This document shows positions 1 to 8,620 of a DNA stretch of 64,000 nucleotides, piece after piece (position 1 is the first letter of the stretch; every line of letters starts with the position of its first letter). Under the pieces are notes generated by a model, which made no database searches, was not told the DNA's origin, and saw nothing but the letters and a program-made list of their open reading frames with translations. Source of the DNA: Azophilus sp965199705 (GTDB taxonomy: Bacteria; Pseudomonadota; Gammaproteobacteria; Pseudomonadales; Azotimanducaceae); NCBI GenBank assembly GCA_965199705.1, contig OZ241359.1:1240001-1304000 (forward strand), in the 5' to 3' direction. A program made the position numbers and the translations under genes.

Positions 1-866
1 CCATGGACGGCGTGCTTCGGGCCATCACCGCGCCCAGGGCCGGGATTGATCCGCTCGCGGGCCTTGCGGCGTCGGTGCGCCTGGGCCCCGGCGCCTTTCT
101 GCTGCAACCGAGGATTGCCCTGGTGGGCTATATGGGCGCCGAGGCGGCCAGGTTTGCCGGCGGCAATCGAGCAGCGCTGCTCGGCGGGCTGCATGCTGCG
201 CTGGAGCAGGCGAGCGCCTATAACGCTGGCGGTGGAAGGCTGGATGACGGCGAATACAGCCGCCGTGACATGGCGGCGCTGGCACAGTTCATGGCGTCTG
301 GCCAACCACTGCTGCTGCAGGCTGACCAGGCAGCGCAGATCCTGCGTGCGCTTGACCTTGCCGCCGCGCATGGTCGGCAACCGATCATCCTGGGCGGCGC
401 CGAAGCCTGGCAGGTGCGCGAACGCCTGGCCGCCGAGAGCGTGCCGGTCATCGTGCGCCCGCACGCGAACCTGCCGCGCAGCTTCGAGCAGCTCGGCGCT
501 CGCCTGGACAATGCGGCGCTGTTGCACGCCGCCGGCGTGCCGGTGCTCTTTACCGCCGGAAATACGCACAACGCCCGCAATCTGCGGCAACTGGCGGGCA
601 GTGCTGTCACCCATGGGATGCCTTGGGAGGCGGCTCTGGAAGCGATGACCCGGCGCCCGGCGAGCGTCTGGGGCATGGCCGACGTCGGCGTGATCGAGGT
701 TGGCGCAGTCGCCGATCTTGTGATCTGGACCGGCGATCCCCTGGAAGTGACCACCTGGGCCGAAACGGTGGTGATCGACGGCGAGGTGCTACCTTCGAGG
801 TCTCGGCAGACCGCCCTGTTCGAGCGCTACCGGGATCTCGGTCGGCCCTACGGGTACTACCAGTAG
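1..866 (+). CDS. Amidohydrolase-family protein, C-terminal part (5' end outside window)
   Basis: The frame is open to the window edge, so the N-terminal metal-binding region is not visible. The roughly 287 visible residues look like the C-terminal half of an imidazolonepropionase-like amidohydrolase: a TIM-barrel portion followed by the closing beta domain with GAVADLVIWTGDPLE, which is a strong signature of this family. In active members the motif after AGVP is usually G-T-D, the Asp being a metal or catalytic ligand; here the region reads VPVLFTAGNTHNARNL, so that Asp appears to be absent. The protein may therefore be a degenerate partner of an active amidohydrolase encoded upstream, as seen in some tandem pairs. 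The family call is firm; the substrate is unknown. Confidence 0.75.
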   Translation, partial: MDGVLRAITAPRAGIDPLAGLAASVRLGPGAFLLQPRIALVGYMGAEAARFAGGNRAALLGGLHAALEQASAYNAGGGRLDDGEYSRRDMAALAQFMASGQPLLLQADQAAQILRALDLAAAHGRQPIILGGAEAWQVRERLAAESVPVIVRPHANLPRSFEQLGARLDNAALLHAAGVPVLFTAGNTHNARNLRQLAGSAVTHGMPWEAALEAMTRRPASVWGMADVGVIEVGAVADLVIWTGDPLEVTTWAETVVIDGEVLPSRSRQTALFERYRDLGRPYGYYQ

Positions 867-1011
867 GTTCATCCGTGCAGCAGGTTCATCCGCGCCAGGG
901 GACAAGCGCGGCTGTTGCAGCGGACGAACCTGGCGCCTGTCAACTACCGCTCAACCAGGGCGCAGGCTCCTGAGGCAATCTGAACTGCGGTCGCCTGGCG
1001 CAGCCGTCTGA

Positions 1012-1440
1012 CTAGCCGCTGGACGCTTTGGTGGCGTCGGTGTCTGGGTCCAGCCTGAGAAAACGGCGCGGTGGAAAGCCGGTCAATACCTTGAACGCCA
1101 ACCCGTGCCCGTGTTCGGCTTGCAGCCGATCAATTTCGCTGCCGCTGGCCGGCACAGCCTGGTAGGGCGCCGTTGTTCCGTCCATCTCCAGCAGGACGCC
1201 AGGATTGGCCAGGGCTCGCCGGAACCAGGCGCGCGGCCAGTGGTTGGCGGCCACGAAGAGCTGGCCGTCACTGTCGATGCGCGAAAGCACTCGGCTGTGC
1301 TGCTCGCCGTCGGTTGACCGAGTGATCAGCGTGATGTTGCCCGTACCCGCCGGTTGAAAGTAGCCGAGCAGGGATTCGAATGCGACCACCATGCCGACAT
1401 AAGCGATCAAGGGAATCCCCACGAGCTTCAAGACCTTCAT
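1012..1440 (-). CDS. Membrane-anchored DUF385/nitroreductase-quinone reductase family protein
   Basis: A 142-residue protein if translated from the ATG that begins MKVLKLVGIPLIAYVGM; this start places a hydrophobic anchor at residues 3-25. The rest resembles the split-barrel DUF385 (F420H2-dependent quinone reductase-like) family, with the characteristic run DGQLFVAANHWPRAWFRRAL and ANPGV. In actinobacteria the family binds deazaflavin; in proteobacteria the cofactor is often unknown, so no reaction is assigned. An upstream in-frame start would add 19 arginine-rich residues and is less likely. It lies on the same strand as the glutaminyl cyclase gene, 90 bases downstream of it. Confidence 0.65.
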   Translation of the reverse strand: MKVLKLVGIPLIAYVGMVVAFESLLGYFQPAGTGNITLITRSTDGEQHSRVLSRIDSDGQLFVAANHWPRAWFRRALANPGVLLEMDGTTAPYQAVPASGSEIDRLQAEHGHGLAFKVLTGFPPRRFLRLDPDTDATKASSG

Positions 1441-1530
1441 CTGCTGCCTGCCCCTTGCGTGCGCCCCTTGTACTGCACGATGCGCGATTCTGGCCATTGT
1501 GCATCAGCGCAGCCACCGTCACAAACCGGG

Positions 1531-2307
1531 CTATGGCGGCTTGACCACTTCGATTCGATACAGCCTCGGCCAGCGTTTGCCGGTGACGAACAGGGCTTGT
1601 TCCTGCGCGTCATAGGCAATGCCATTGAGCACCTGATCGGGGGCGGTGCGGAAGGCCTTGGGCAGAAGCCCGGACAAGTCCAGCCAGGCGCGCAACCGGC
1701 CCTGGGCTGGATCCAGGATGGCGATGCGATCGCTGCCCCAGATGTTGGCGTAGAGATCGTCATTCACCATTTCCAGTTCATTGATCCGGTCAATCGGCAT
1801 CTCGCCGTCGCGCGCTGTCACCCGGTGCGTTTCCTGCAAGCTGTCGAGCGCCAGAAACCGCAGGTGGTGGCTGCCGTCGCTGAGGATCAAATGGGCGCCG
1901 TACCGCACCAGCCCCCAGCCTTCACCGGCATAGTGGAAGGCGCCGGTGCGCGTCAGCGTATCGGCGCGATAGATGAATCCTTTGCCCGCTCGCCAGGTGA
2001 GTTGATAGAGGCGCTCGCCGGCCAGAGCCAGGCCTTCGCCGAAGTACCGCTGCGGCAGGTCGCGGCGTAGTTGAACCCGGCCGGACGCAAGCGCCACCCG
2101 GCGCACCGAGGATTTGCCGTATTCCCCTGTGCTTTCAAACAGCACGCCGTAGCGCACGGCAAGTCCCTGGGTAAAGGCCGCGGGGTCGTGTGGATAGTGA
2201 TCGAGCACCCGATACCCGTAAACCGGTGCTTCCGAAGCCAGTGCTGTCATGCAGGCGGCAACCAGAATCGTGCCTGCCGCAAGCGCCGTCCATCGCCTGA
2301 AGCGCAT
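1531..2307 (-). CDS. Glutaminyl-peptide cyclotransferase (glutamine cyclotransferase)
   Basis: 258 residues from MRFRRWTALAAG, a start that gives a clean signal peptide (positively charged start, hydrophobic core, cleavage near ALASEAP). The mature part matches the bacterial and plant-type glutaminyl cyclase family, a five-bladed beta-propeller that converts N-terminal glutamine to pyroglutamate: HDPAAFTQGL near the start, FGEGLAL, the INELEMVND segment and NGIAYD near the end are family hallmarks, and the acidic LE of the INELE motif is in the active-site region. Length is normal for the family. Expected location is periplasm. In-frame Met codons 10 and 19 residues upstream would spoil the signal peptide. 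Confidence 0.88.
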   Translation of the reverse strand: MRFRRWTALAAGTILVAACMTALASEAPVYGYRVLDHYPHDPAAFTQGLAVRYGVLFESTGEYGKSSVRRVALASGRVQLRRDLPQRYFGEGLALAGERLYQLTWRAGKGFIYRADTLTRTGAFHYAGEGWGLVRYGAHLILSDGSHHLRFLALDSLQETHRVTARDGEMPIDRINELEMVNDDLYANIWGSDRIAILDPAQGRLRAWLDLSGLLPKAFRTAPDQVLNGIAYDAQEQALFVTGKRWPRLYRIEVVKPP

Positions 2308-2432
2308 GTCGCCGGATTTTCGAAACCTGGTGCTCATATCGTTCTCGGCGCTGAAACTACCCACTCAGGCGCCGGTGTGGCAAGGTCACCCTCATCGGCA
2401 CGCCTTGGCGCGAACCCGGGCGTCTCCGCTCG

Positions 2433-2448
2433 TGCGCCATGTTTTCGT
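2433..2448. repeat. 16-bp direct repeat flanking the first insertion sequence (left copy)
   Basis: tgcgccatgttttcgt occurs here and again at 4410-4425, immediately after the right inverted repeat of the insertion sequence. The left copy is separated from the left inverted repeat by five bases (2449-2453). It may be a long or imperfect target duplication, or part of an older flanking repeat. Confidence 0.6.
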
Positions 2449-2453
2449 GCGCC

Positions 2454-4409
2454 GAGGCGCTTGCGCTGTTTCTAATTGATTGAATGGTTTGATGTTATGT
2501 GAGGCGTCGAAAATTTATTCTCCCGGAGAAGCGGGGATTTGGCCCGATTTTGGGGTGTTTCGGCCCGAATTGGCGGATTTTCACCCCAAGGTTCGTTGTT
2601 GCAGCCGAGGAGGCGGAAGCGCCGGTTGTCATGTGGCAAAATGGTGGTTGTAAATCAAACAATTGCCGACCTTCGAGGTGATCATGACAACCGGCCCGAA
2701 CAATGTACTTTTTTCTTGGGACGCTGTCGAGCCGCTGGCGGATCTGAAACGCCTGTCGATGGTGCTGGAGCACTTGCCGGACGCGGAGTTGGTTGCGGCG
2801 CTTGCGGCGAAGCGGGGTCGGGGCAGGAACGATTTTCCGGTTCGCGCGATGTGGCGCGCCTTGGTGGCGGGGGTGGTTTTCCAGCACGCCTCGGTGGCGT
2901 CGCTGGTTCGGGAGTTGCGCCGCAATCCGTCGCTGCTGTCGGTGTGCGGTTTCAATCCGTTGCCACGGCAGGGCCGCCCGGTTGCGCGGGTCGAGCGGGA
3001 CGCGCGCACGGGTCGGTCGGTTGTGGTGCGGGAGGCGGCGCCGGTTTTGCCCTGCGTTCCGAACGAGTGGAACTTCTCGCGCCTGCTCAGGAACCTGATT
3101 GACTTGGAGGACAGGCAGGGGTTGGTCAGCGGCCTGGTGGACGAACTGCGTGGCCGATTGCTGGCGGTGCTGCCGGACTACGGCGTGCATCTGGGGTGCG
3201 ACGGCAAGGCGGTGGCGAGCCATTCCACCGGGCGGGTCAACCGCGGCGCCGGGGGTGAGGGTTCGGATCCAGACGCGGATTGGGGCAAGCACGAAACGCG
3301 GGGCGTGGACAAGCAAGGGCGCGCCTGGAGGCGGGTCAAGAGTTGGTTCGGCTACGGTCTGCATCTGATTGCGGACACCCGCTATGAGTTGCCGGTGGCC
3401 TTTGCGGTGACGCGGGCATCGGCTTCGGAGCAGCCGGTGGTGGGGAAGCTGCTGGCGGAGTTGTTCGAGGCTGAGCCGGGTCTGGCGCAGCGGTGCCGGG
3501 ACTTCAGCGCAGATCGGGGCTATGACGGCGGAGCGTTGAAGCAGGCGTTGTGGGACGAGCACGGGATTCGGCCGCTGATTGACACCCGGCTGATGTGGCG
3601 CGAAGAGAAGCAGGATCCGAACCACGATCCCGCGCAGCCGATCCTGCGCAGCCTGGCCCCCGAGCGGACGGACAACATCCTGTACAGCGAGCGGGGCGAG
3701 GTGTCGTGCCGCTGCCCGGCGACAGGGACGGAGCGCCCGATGGCGTTCCAGGGGTTCGAATCGGACCGGGGGACGCTGAAGTACCGGTGTCCGGCGGCGG
3801 CTTGCGACCTGAAGTGCGAGGGCCGGGCGGCGTGTCTTTCGCAGTCCGGCTCGAAGGCGGGCGACTTCGGGCGCATTGTGCGTATCGATCTCAAGCGCGC
3901 GAACCGGCGCATCTTCACCCCCACGCCCTGGGGCTCGCCCGCTTGGCGACGCGGCTACAACCGACGCTCGGCACTGGAGCGGATCAACGCGCGCCTGGAC
4001 CGCAGCTTCGGCTTCGAGGTGCATTTCATCCGCGGCCTGGCCAAGATGAAGACACGGATGGGGCTGGCGCTCGCGGTGATGATGGCGCTGGCGGTCGCCG
4101 CCGTGGTCGAGGGACGAGACGAACGGATGCGCTCGCTCGTGCGCCCGGTCCCGTTTGCAGACACCGGATAGCGCTGCGCCAACCCCCAACCGCTCCAACC
4201 CGTCCCCTGCCTGCCCCTGGACGCCGCGCCCCTGTCCGCAGCACACCCTTGTTGAGAGCCTTTCTCATCTACCCGCGATCGGCCCTCGTTCCAACCTCTC
4301 CCCAGCACCCCAATCCGCTGCCCCGCCTTCAATCAATCCTCCCGCACTGCCAAATCCGCTCCACTACATCTCCCCATCCCGACAAAAATACCCACAGCGC
4401 AAGCGCCTC
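2454..4409 (+). mobile_element. Complete DDE insertion sequence (IS4/IS5 superfamily, IS1182-like)
   Basis: A 1956-bp element. Its ends are set by a 16-bp perfect inverted repeat, gaggcgcttgcgctgt at 2454-2469 and its complement at 4394-4409. It contains a single transposase gene (2684-4171). The right end, from about 4107 to 4407, recurs as a solo remnant at 14571-14878, where similarity stops at the same inverted-repeat sequence; this independently supports the right boundary. About 230 bases after the transposase stop are non-coding and belong to the element. Confidence 0.8.
2684..4171 (+). CDS. DDE transposase of the first insertion sequence
   Basis: 495 residues from MTTGPNNVLFSW, preceded by a gaggtg ribosome-binding site. 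The N-terminal 100 residues form the DUF772-like helical domain. The DDE catalytic residues are visible as the Asp of HLGCDGKA, the Asp of FSADRGYD and the Glu of RRSALERINARLDRSFG. Between the second Asp and the Glu sits a Cys-rich insertion (CRCP, CPAAACDLKCEGRAAC) typical of IS1182-type enzymes. No frameshift or stop is seen, so the enzyme is probably intact. The family name rests on these motifs, not on a database match. Confidence 0.88.
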   Translation: MTTGPNNVLFSWDAVEPLADLKRLSMVLEHLPDAELVAALAAKRGRGRNDFPVRAMWRALVAGVVFQHASVASLVRELRRNPSLLSVCGFNPLPRQGRPVARVERDARTGRSVVVREAAPVLPCVPNEWNFSRLLRNLIDLEDRQGLVSGLVDELRGRLLAVLPDYGVHLGCDGKAVASHSTGRVNRGAGGEGSDPDADWGKHETRGVDKQGRAWRRVKSWFGYGLHLIADTRYELPVAFAVTRASASEQPVVGKLLAELFEAEPGLAQRCRDFSADRGYDGGALKQALWDEHGIRPLIDTRLMWREEKQDPNHDPAQPILRSLAPERTDNILYSERGEVSCRCPATGTERPMAFQGFESDRGTLKYRCPAAACDLKCEGRAACLSQSGSKAGDFGRIVRIDLKRANRRIFTPTPWGSPAWRRGYNRRSALERINARLDRSFGFEVHFIRGLAKMKTRMGLALAVMMALAVAAVVEGRDERMRSLVRPVPFADTG

Positions 4410-4425
4410 TGCGCCATGTTTTCGT
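4410..4425. repeat. 16-bp direct repeat flanking the first insertion sequence (right copy)
   Basis: Exact second copy of tgcgccatgttttcgt, starting at the first base after the right inverted repeat. The remaining bases to 4491 are the leader of the bactofilin gene and show no other clear signal. Confidence 0.6.
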
Positions 4426-4491
4426 TGATTCTTCAGTCCCTTGCGGGTTAACATAACGGCTGATTGATTGTCGCATCTGGAGAATCCCTGC

Positions 4492-5067
4492 ATGTTAAAC
4501 AAACGCAATGGCCCCGTCGCCAAGCCCTCCGTGGCGCCAGAACCGACTTCCACGGTCACACCACCGCAGACCGAGGCGGCTGCCCGGCAATCCGCTCCGT
4601 CCGCTGCACCGTCGAATGCTTCGGCACAGATTGGCGCCGGCATCCACATTCGAGGCGAGATCAGCGGCAGCGGCGATGTGGTCATTGATGGTTCCCTGGA
4701 AGGCGAAATCAACCTGCCCAACAGCAAGGTAACAGTCGGCAAACCATGCCACGCCAAGGGCAGTATCCGGGCAGCCAAGGTGCTGGTTCAGGGCACTGTC
4801 GAGGGTGACATAGCGGCGTCGGAACTGGTGGTGTTGTCGCAGACCGCGAATGTCGAAGGCACCATCAAGGCGCCGCGCGCGGAACTGCACAATGGCGGGA
4901 GATTCAAGGGCAGTATCGACATGGACGTGTCCCCGGAACCGAAACAGGCGGCTGCCAGGCCGCCGGAGAGGCCTGTGCAGAAGGCGTCCGCCACGGCACT
5001 GAAGACGCAGCAGCGGCAGGCGCCTGCGGCCGTCGATTCCGGGGAGCGAATCGCCGCCAAGGGTTGA
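4492..5067 (+). CDS. Bactofilin family cytoskeletal protein
   Basis: 191 residues from ATG at 4492; an upstream in-frame TTG is possible, but the ATG has a ctggag ribosome-binding site about 12 bases before it. The central region, residues about 50-150, is a right-handed beta-helix with the repeating pattern of bactofilins (IRGEISGSGDVVIDGSLEGE, then VLVQGTVEGDI, then VEGTIKAPRAEL). Both flanks are low-complexity Pro/Ala/Gln tails, as usual for bactofilins. Such proteins polymerise without nucleotide beneath the inner membrane and scaffold shape or envelope enzymes. The gene is followed after 31 bases by a methyltransferase-like gene, probably co-transcribed. Confidence 0.9.
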   Translation: MLNKRNGPVAKPSVAPEPTSTVTPPQTEAAARQSAPSAAPSNASAQIGAGIHIRGEISGSGDVVIDGSLEGEINLPNSKVTVGKPCHAKGSIRAAKVLVQGTVEGDIAASELVVLSQTANVEGTIKAPRAELHNGGRFKGSIDMDVSPEPKQAAARPPERPVQKASATALKTQQRQAPAAVDSGERIAAKG

Positions 5068-5098
5068 GACTGAAGGCGTTTGTCGGCCGCTGAAAGGC

Positions 5099-5812
5099 AT
5101 GGCGACCGAATCCAGCCCGCTGTTGATGGAAGTCTTCCGGCGCGAAGATACGTGCCGGCGCCTGCATGTTCTGGACGTGGGCCCAGCGGCTGCCGAGACA
5201 TTCAGTTTTCTTGGCAACATGGATTGCGCCTGCCGTCTGCATGTGGCTGACCTGATCGCCAGCCAGCTCATTCAGGATCAGTACGTATTGCAGGAAGACG
5301 CCCTGGTGCGCGCGTTCCAGCGGACGCTTGACCGGGTTCACGAGCCGCTGGATGTGGCGCTGCTCTGGGATCTGCCCAACTATTTGACGGCGTCGGCGCT
5401 CAGCGCATTTGGTCGAGCCCTGGCCCCGCATCTGAACCCGGGCGCCTGGGTGCATGGATTTTGCGTGGTCAAGTCCTTGTCCCCCACCATGCGCCATCGC
5501 TACGGGATCCTGCAGGCAGGTCGGGTGGTGCGCGTTGACACGCCATCGGCGCCTCCGGCAAAGCACCCGCAGCTACGCAGCACGCTGGTTCGGGCGATGC
5601 CGTTTCTGGACATGGTGCGCGGCGCCCTGCGCAGTGAAGGGCGCATGGAAGTGCTGTTGCGGCGAAACCAGGCGAGCGCCCGAGCCTCTCGGGACGAACT
5701 CTCCATCGAGCAGGCTGTGGATCGGGATATGGCCGTCATGGCGTCCACTGCGCTACCGCAACGGGCGAAGCGCGAGCTGGATCCGGCCTATATCGAAGCG
5801 CAGGCCCGGTAA
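5099..5812 (+). CDS. Hypothetical protein, class I methyltransferase-like fold
   Basis: 237 residues. The segment RRLHVLDVGPAAAETFSFL resembles motif I of a SAM-dependent methyltransferase (beta strand, then acidic-Gly loop), and PLDVALLWDLPNYL resembles motif IV, but the Gly-rich loop is not canonical and key ligands cannot be assigned. A central hydrophobic ALSAFGRALAPHLNPGAWVHGF would fit strand 5 and its helix. Start ATG at 5099 is preceded by gaaaggc. The position directly after bactofilin suggests a shared transcript. No substrate can be named; it may be a non-catalytic Rossmann protein. Confidence 0.6.
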   Translation: MATESSPLLMEVFRREDTCRRLHVLDVGPAAAETFSFLGNMDCACRLHVADLIASQLIQDQYVLQEDALVRAFQRTLDRVHEPLDVALLWDLPNYLTASALSAFGRALAPHLNPGAWVHGFCVVKSLSPTMRHRYGILQAGRVVRVDTPSAPPAKHPQLRSTLVRAMPFLDMVRGALRSEGRMEVLLRRNQASARASRDELSIEQAVDRDMAVMASTALPQRAKRELDPAYIEAQAR

Positions 5813-5816
5813 GCGA

Positions 5817-7256
5817 TCACGGGAGCCTTCGAGTACGCTTCCAGAGGGTGCCGTCGCGCCTGTCTTCCAACTCGATTCCAGCGTCTCCCAGGCGATCCCG
5901 GATGCGGTCGGCTTCGGCAAAGTCGCGCGCCTTGCGCGCCTCCGAGCGTGCCGCAATCAATGCTTCTATGTCTGCATCGGACAACACTGCCTCGCTGATG
6001 GCATCCGAATCGGTGCAGCCGCGAGTCGCTGGCGCATCGTGAAAGTGGTCTGCCGGTCGTCTGGTCAAAAGGCCCAGCAGCGCGCCACCGGCGCGCAATT
6101 GCCGACGCAGGTCCCGGCGCGCTGCTGCGTCGGTTGATCGGTTCAGGTCGCCGGCCAGCCCATGCAAGGCTGCGAGCGCGGCTGGCGTATTGAGATCGTC
6201 TTCCAGGGCATCAAGCACTGAGGCCGGCGCCTGGTCGGATGCGTCTGCGTCTCTGCCTGAATCTGGCGTGGCCGACGCATCCTGGAGGCCCTGGTAGAGC
6301 CGGTCCAGGCTGCGCCCGGCTTGCTCCAGCAGCTCGTCCGACCATACCAGCGTCGAACGATACTGGCCGGAGAGCAGGGCGTAGCGCAGTGTTTCTCCGC
6401 CATGGCGCTGCAACAGGTCGCGGATGGTCACGATATTGCCCAGTGACTTGGCCATTTTTTCGCGGCCAAGCGTCAACATGCCATTGTGCATCCAGTAGCG
6501 CACGCAATCCGGCTCGGCGTGGGCGCAGCGTGATTGCGCCAGTTCATTCTCGTGATGCGGAAAGGTCAGGTCCGCACCGCCGCCGTGAATGTCGATCACC
6601 CGCCCGAGGTGCGCGTGGATCATGGCGGAGCATTCGATGTGCCAGCCGGGTCGCCCTCGGCCCCACGGGCTTGGCCAGCCCGGTAGTTGCGCCGACGAGG
6701 GCTTCCACAGCACAAAGTCCTTCGGGTCTTTCTTGAAGGGCGCCACCTCGACCCGGGCGCCGTCGATCATGTCCGCCAGCGTGCGCCTCGACAGGCTGCC
6801 GTAGGCCGGGTCTGCAGCTACATGAAACAGAACGTGTCCCGCCGCTTCGTAGGCGAATCCCCGATCTATCAGGGTTTCGATCATCGCCAGTATTTCCGGG
6901 ATGTGCGCGGTAGCCTTCGGTTGCAAGGTCGGCGGGCGAACCCCAAGCGCCTGCATGTCTTCGTTGTAGGCCGTGCAGTAGCGCTCTGCCAAGGCAGAAA
7001 TCGGTTCCCCATTGGCGGCAGCGGCGGCATTGATCTTGTCGTCCACGTCCGTGATGTTGCAGACGTACGCCACCTCCGGGTAGCGCAGCTCAAGCAGGCG
7101 TCGAAGCACATCGAATACCACCGCCGGGCGGCCATTGCCGATGTGCGCAAGGCCATAGACGGTCGGGCCGCACACATAGACAGTGACGCGGTTCGGGTTG
7201 CCGGGCCGGAACAGTTCCTTGCGGCCACTGGCGCTATTGTGCACCCTGAGTGTCAT
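5817..7256 (-). CDS. cysS: Cysteinyl-tRNA synthetase
   Basis: 479 residues from MTLRVHNSASG. This class I aminoacyl-tRNA synthetase charges tRNA-Cys. The HIGH motif appears as AHIGNGR after the zinc-ligand Cys of YVCGPTVYG, the family segment ITDVDDKINAAA follows, the second metal-binding region is WHIECSAMI with IDIHGGGADLTFPHHENE, and the KMSKS loop reads KMAKSLGN. The C-terminal anticodon-binding part includes RSEARKARDFAEADRIRDRL, typical of cysS. Length is normal. It overlaps no gene and is convergent with the methyltransferase-like gene, leaving four bases between the two stops. Confidence 0.97.
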   Translation of the reverse strand: MTLRVHNSASGRKELFRPGNPNRVTVYVCGPTVYGLAHIGNGRPAVVFDVLRRLLELRYPEVAYVCNITDVDDKINAAAAANGEPISALAERYCTAYNEDMQALGVRPPTLQPKATAHIPEILAMIETLIDRGFAYEAAGHVLFHVAADPAYGSLSRRTLADMIDGARVEVAPFKKDPKDFVLWKPSSAQLPGWPSPWGRGRPGWHIECSAMIHAHLGRVIDIHGGGADLTFPHHENELAQSRCAHAEPDCVRYWMHNGMLTLGREKMAKSLGNIVTIRDLLQRHGGETLRYALLSGQYRSTLVWSDELLEQAGRSLDRLYQGLQDASATPDSGRDADASDQAPASVLDALEDDLNTPAALAALHGLAGDLNRSTDAAARRDLRRQLRAGGALLGLLTRRPADHFHDAPATRGCTDSDAISEAVLSDADIEALIAARSEARKARDFAEADRIRDRLGDAGIELEDRRDGTLWKRTRRLP

Positions 7257-7370
7257 TGGCTGTCCAGCTTCGTCCACCGAGGCCGGGGATCGCCCGTCAT
7301 CACCGAGTTGCAGCCGAGCCGCAAGCGAGACCAGAGCGGTGTGATGCGCCCGCCAGCATGAATCCAGACC

Positions 7371-7742
7371 ATGCCGGACAGTGTGACACTTCCGCCCGGC
7401 TTTGTCTTTGCGCTTGCCCGTGCGGGCAACTCTGGCAGGGTGGGCCTCATGGCCTGGCGTCAGCCGGAGCAGCTTCTGGAACCGCTGGCCGTGCTGAAAT
7501 CGCTGGCTGACCAGGTGTCGCTGGTGCAGATGGCGGAGCCGTCCAGCGCGACGCCCGGCCAGAGGCCGGGCCTGCCGCAGCTGCGGGCTTCGGTGAACGC
7601 CTTCAGCCGGCTCTGGTTTGGCGTCGTGCCGGCGTCAACCGGCGCCATTCAGGACGGGCTGGAAACAGACAGCCCGGCGCTGCTGGCAGATCTTGACGCC
7701 TGCATGCGTCTGCCGAAGCCGCGCATCGGTTGGGACTTCTGA
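7371..7742 (+). CDS. Hypothetical protein
   Basis: 123 residues from ATG at 7371, transcribed away from cysS across a 114-base gap. No recognised domain. The sequence is hydrophilic with a short helical middle (LEPLAVLKSLADQVSLVQM) and has no signal peptide or membrane segment. The closing LDACMRLPKPRIGWDF resembles nothing I can name. Support is limited to an open frame with codon use like its neighbours and a lack of a better frame on either strand. Confidence 0.5.
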   Translation: MPDSVTLPPGFVFALARAGNSGRVGLMAWRQPEQLLEPLAVLKSLADQVSLVQMAEPSSATPGQRPGLPQLRASVNAFSRLWFGVVPASTGAIQDGLETDSPALLADLDACMRLPKPRIGWDF

Positions 7743-7808
7743 GCGTGAACACGGCACACGGATGGACGAGATGCCGCTCTCATTGCCGCTCCTGGCGCCA
7801 GATCCGGG

Positions 7809-8468
7809 CTATTCCGGCTGCGGCACGATGCGCAGGTAGGGCTTGGGCGCCTTCCAGCCTTGCGGATACTTCTTCCTTGCTTCCGCATCTGATACGGCCG
7901 GGACGATGATAACGTCCTCACCCTGACGCCAGTTGACCGGCGTCGCCACCTGGTGTTTCGCCGTTAGCTGGCAGGAATCGAGCAGGCGAAGCACCTCGTC
8001 AAAGTTGCGGCCGGTGCTCATCGGGTAGGTCAGCATCGCCTTGATGGTCTTGTCCGGCCCGATCAGAAACACTGAACGGACAGTGGCGTTGTCGGCGGCG
8101 GTGCGGCCATCGGCTGCGTCCCCGGTTTCCGCGGGCAGCATGTCGTAGGCCTTGGCGACAGCCAGGTCATGATCTCCGATCAGTGGATAGTTCACCGCGT
8201 GGCCCTGGGTTTCCTCGATATCCTGGCGCCAGGCCGCGTGGTTGCCGACCGGGTCCACCGACAGGCCGATGATCTTGCAGTTACGCCGGGCGAATTCCGG
8301 CTCCAGCCCGGCCATGTAGCCGAGCTCGGTGGTGCATACGGGCGTGAAATCCTTCGGGTGCGAGAACAGGATCGCCCATCCATCGCCGATCCACTCGTGA
8401 AAGTTGATGCGGCCCTGTGTAGTGTCGGCGTCGAAGTTCGGCGCCACGGCGTTGATGCGCAAGGTCAT
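7809..8468 (-). CDS. 1-Cys peroxiredoxin (Prx6 subfamily)
   Basis: 219 residues from MTLRINAVAPNF, preceded by a strong aaggagg ribosome-binding site. It reduces hydrogen peroxide and organic peroxides in the cytoplasm. The peroxidatic Cys45 lies in KDFTPVCTTELGYM, the universal PxxxTxxC motif, and the C-terminal dimerisation arm (VATPVNWRQGEDVIIVP, then KKYPQGWKAPKPYLR) is specific to the Prx6 group, whose members usually lack a resolving Cys. Other Cys residues (NCKIIG, DSCQLT) are not at classical resolving positions. Length and motif spacing are normal. Confidence 0.95.
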   Translation of the reverse strand: MTLRINAVAPNFDADTTQGRINFHEWIGDGWAILFSHPKDFTPVCTTELGYMAGLEPEFARRNCKIIGLSVDPVGNHAAWRQDIEETQGHAVNYPLIGDHDLAVAKAYDMLPAETGDAADGRTAADNATVRSVFLIGPDKTIKAMLTYPMSTGRNFDEVLRLLDSCQLTAKHQVATPVNWRQGEDVIIVPAVSDAEARKKYPQGWKAPKPYLRIVPQPE

Positions 8469-8620
8469 GCGCGACCTCCTTGGATGCGTTGGCTGGAGCG
8501 CGAAATCTAACACTATTTCTGCGTCTTCTCATGATCACTGAGGCAGGTCGATGCCGCCCAGCGATTCTCACTCTGGCGATTCGGGTGTTGTTTTGGCTCC
8601 CCGTTGCGTTGGTTTCAGGG

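Noticed and set aside
2495..4246. A 583-codon open frame antisense to the first IS transposase
   Set aside because: Arg/Gln/His-rich translation typical of the complement of GC-rich coding DNA, with no domain; the opposite strand has full DDE motifs.
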